The notes beneath the pieces are model-generated. The model was not told where the DNA came from, did no database searches, and was given only the letters and a program-made list of their open reading frames with translations. Positions 13,193 through 14,551 of a stretch of 14,551 nucleotides of DNA are shown piece after piece. The stretch comes from UBA1163 sp049513055 (GTDB lineage Bacteria; Desulfobacterota; BSN033; UBA1163). A program made the translations under genes and the position numbers. Location of the stretch: contig JBEKWN010000080.1 of the NCBI GenBank assembly GCA_049513055.1, forward strand, positions 1 through 14,551, written 5' to 3'. How positions within the stretch are numbered: position 1 is the first letter of the stretch; every line of letters begins with the position of its first letter.

Positions 13193-13555
13193 TCATTGGA
13201 AAAGTTCAGGGAAAAGTTCGTAGAACATCTTAGGGCCAACCTTTTTAGACCTTGGTCTATAATGACTCTTAATATCTCCTAAAGTCTTTTCACTAATTTT
13301 TAATTCCATGCACAATGTTTCATCATCCCAACTTTTTGCTCTTTTCAACATAGTATATAGGTTAAATATAACTTCAGGATTCTCTTCACATTCTTCTTCA
13401 ATTAACTCCCCGAATTCGGGAAGTTTTTTGTCCAATTCCTCAATTTCCTCTTCACTAAGCAACCCTTCTTTTTTGCACTGATTGAAATACTCAACCGCAT
13501 CTAAAAGCTTCCCTGCTCTCCATAATTCCATCACTTTTTCGTAGTAGACAATCAT
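13193..13555 (-). CDS. Conserved-looking small helical protein, unknown function
   Basis: This 120-residue protein is rich in Glu and Lys and appears all-helical. The N-terminus, YYEKVMELWRAGKLLDAVEY (4-23), reads like a helix-hairpin repeat of TPR type. An acidic stretch, EELIEEECEENPE-like, spans about 46-61. Residues 76-99 (WDDETLCMELKISEKTLGDI, then KSHY) could form a helix-turn-helix. There is no signal peptide, membrane segment or catalytic motif. AAGGAG lies six bases before the ATG, so the start is firm. It lies 113 bp downstream of the 224-residue gene on the same strand and may share its transcript. An inverted pair, GCTGATA/TATCAGC, sits between the two. Similar small proteins occur in environmental anaerobe genomes, to my recollection, but no function is known to me. 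Confidence 0.75.
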   Translation of the reverse strand: MIVYYEKVMELWRAGKLLDAVEYFNQCKKEGLLSEEEIEELDKKLPEFGELIEEECEENPEVIFNLYTMLKRAKSWDDETLCMELKISEKTLGDIKSHYRPRSKKVGPKMFYELFPELFQ

Positions 13556-13668
13556 CGTTTACTCCTTGTTATTTATACAAAGCTGATAACCTAACCCTTT
13601 AAGCTCCTTTACTGCTGGTATCAGCCGATATGTTCATTTTTCTTCCCCTCTCTTTTCATGTTCAAACA

Positions 13669-14343
13669 TTAATGGAGACCGAGCACTTCCTTTATTTTAC
13701 TCTGCGTTTCTGGCGGGGCCTTACGATAAAGTTTCATCAGCCTTTTCACCCAATCGTTGGAAGCCCTATCAGAAACCGACGAGATTCTTGACCCATCCTC
13801 AGTTTCAACGAGAATTTCTTCTGGATAACCTGCATTTCTCAATAGCTTCTCAGTTTTTTTGATCAGTGCTTCTTTGTGGTCTCCCACCTCAATGAACCAA
13901 CCATTTCTTAGCTGTTTAAGAAAAGCTGATTTCATAAAACCTTCTTTATCGGGGCTGATAAAATTTTGAATTTCGGGGAGATTTTTTCCATCTTCAAGAA
14001 TCCAATTTGCTATTGTTACAGGTATTTCATTCCATTTCCTGATTCTCATTTCTTTTTCACCAATTCTTATTGCAGTAGGACTTTTTCCGTTTCTGGAACA
14101 AATTATTCTTATCGCCTGATTTGCTGAATTAGTTTCGGGTTCAATCTGAACCTTTGCTATTTCGTCAAATAGGTAGCTAATTGCATCAACCAACTTTTTC
14201 TGTTCCCTTATAATGGAACCCACCTTTCCCATCTGATTCAAATTTCTGTTTTGGTTTGCTCGCTCTGATAACTTCCACAATTCCTCTTCCAATTGGGGCA
14301 TATAACTCAATAGACTTTCTTTAAGTTGGGCGAAGTTAACCAT
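13669..14343 (-). CDS. Unrecognised 224-residue protein
   Basis: I do not recognise this protein. Residues 1-68 are a charged helical region likely to form a coiled coil (LEEELWKLSERANQNRNLNQ). Residues 78-185 form a mixed alpha/beta domain: AIRIGEKEMRIRKWNEIPVT, then IANWILED, NFISPDKEGF, LRNGWFIEVG and a helix followed by EILVETEDGSR. This order faintly recalls small domains attached to restriction-modification proteins, in which a sW..I...v..WL segment precedes a wing-like hairpin and a LLxxxGY helix; the resemblance is too weak to name. The C-terminus is helical. No membrane segment or catalytic signature is seen. GAGGG lies four bases before the ATG. A TTGACA-type promoter lies upstream. 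The gene stands next to a tRNA-Gln-like end, a usual site for acquired genes. Confidence 0.7.
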   Translation of the reverse strand: MVNFAQLKESLLSYMPQLEEELWKLSERANQNRNLNQMGKVGSIIREQKKLVDAISYLFDEIAKVQIEPETNSANQAIRIICSRNGKSPTAIRIGEKEMRIRKWNEIPVTIANWILEDGKNLPEIQNFISPDKEGFMKSAFLKQLRNGWFIEVGDHKEALIKKTEKLLRNAGYPEEILVETEDGSRISSVSDRASNDWVKRLMKLYRKAPPETQSKIKEVLGLH

Positions 14344-14388
14344 AAAGCCCTCTTTTTACCAAAATTACTTCTAAAATTTATAGTTATT

Positions 14389-14417
14389 ACGTTATCACAG
14401 TTTTATAGTAATGTCAA
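14389..14417 (-). promoter_or_regulatory. Promoter of the 224-residue gene with tandem octamers
   Basis: On the minus strand TTGACA (14417-14412) is followed after 17 bp by TAACGT (14394-14389). The -35 is perfect and the -10 is weak. The -10 region overlaps two tandem octamers, GTTATTAC and GTTATCAC (+ strand, 14383-14398), which could be an operator. Confidence 0.45.
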
Positions 14418-14527
14418 GCGAAAAATTAATTCATGCGAATTGATTATAAATTCAGTAAAAAGGAAAAACGGACAAGCTTCTTTAGGGGGTAGAATTGTTT
14501 AAGTAATTGATTTTATTTGGAAGTCTA

Positions 14528-14551
14528 TGGCTGGGGGACGAGGAGTCGAAC
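14528..14551 (-). tRNA. tRNA-Gln-like 3' end, cut by the window edge
   Basis: The minus strand ends GTTCGAC-TCCTCGTCCCCCAGCCA: a T-loop, the 3' T-stem, the acceptor strand ending A, discriminator G and an encoded CCA. It matches the tRNA-Gln(CUG) 3' end (10990-11013) at 22 of 24 positions. It is most likely tRNA-Gln with another anticodon, probably UUG. A partial tRNA copy left by an integrated element cannot be excluded, because the rest lies outside the window. Confidence 0.75.

Noticed and set aside
13559..13624. Short minus-strand frame IPAVKELKGLGYQLCINNKE ending just before the 120-residue gene
   Set aside because: The composition looks protein-like, but the only possible start is CTG and the nearby ATG (12-codon frame MNISADTSSKGA) is in another frame. 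It could be a frameshifted remnant, not supportable alone.
1..14551. CRISPR array, transposase or phage structural genes
   Set aside because: No regularly spaced identical repeats and no such protein motifs were seen in any frame.

Overview
The window looks like a chromosomal stretch of an anaerobic, Desulfobacterota-like (deltaproteobacterial) bacterium, probably from an environmental genome. The pointers are an ADP-forming acyl-CoA synthetase split over two genes, a GEMM-I cyclic dinucleotide riboswitch behind a sigma-54-type promoter, a glutaminyl-tRNA synthetase, small CxxC proteins and abundant intergenic hairpin repeats. This placement is inference from gene content; no marker in the window settles it.

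Layout. 1-76: tRNA-Glu(CUC). 77-1640: a rhomboid protease whose C-terminus carries a DnaJ-type C-terminal domain, flanked on both sides by copies of one GC-rich hairpin repeat and by AAAAATCAAG/CTTGATTTTT inverted pairs. 1641-3757: a two-gene operon for the CoA-binding and ATP-grasp subunits of an ADP-forming acyl-CoA synthetase. 3791-4897 (minus): a lipoprotein MsrA-MsrB fusion that repairs oxidised methionine outside the cytoplasm. 5103-5444 (minus): the most interesting part, a -24/-12 (sigma-54) promoter, a GEMM-I riboswitch, an intrinsic terminator and then a 38-residue membrane peptide missing from long-ORF gene calls. 5604-6571 (minus): a Tat-exported metallo-beta-lactamase-fold hydrolase broken by an in-frame amber codon and by a one-base shift next to its start. 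6951-7787 (minus): a frameshifted small CxxC protein followed by a zinc-finger/receiver ORF. 8239-9294 (minus): a NarX-type membrane histidine kinase, possibly partner of that receiver. 9808-10825 (minus): a three-gene operon ending in a MazF/PemK-type toxin. 10990-12967: tRNA-Gln(CUG) divergent from glnS. 13193-14343 (minus): two unrecognised genes. 14528-14551: the 3' end of another tRNA-Gln-like gene, cut by the window edge.

How the parts relate. The two synthetase subunits form one enzyme making ATP from acyl-CoA. glnS sits beside its own substrate tRNA. The kinase and the receiver are plausible but unproven partners. Nucleotide second-messenger control appears at the small membrane peptide, whose leader can be drawn as a transcription-attenuation switch. 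Several genes carry single-base lesions in short homopolymers, so either this part is decaying or the assembly has residual indels; the raw reads would tell.
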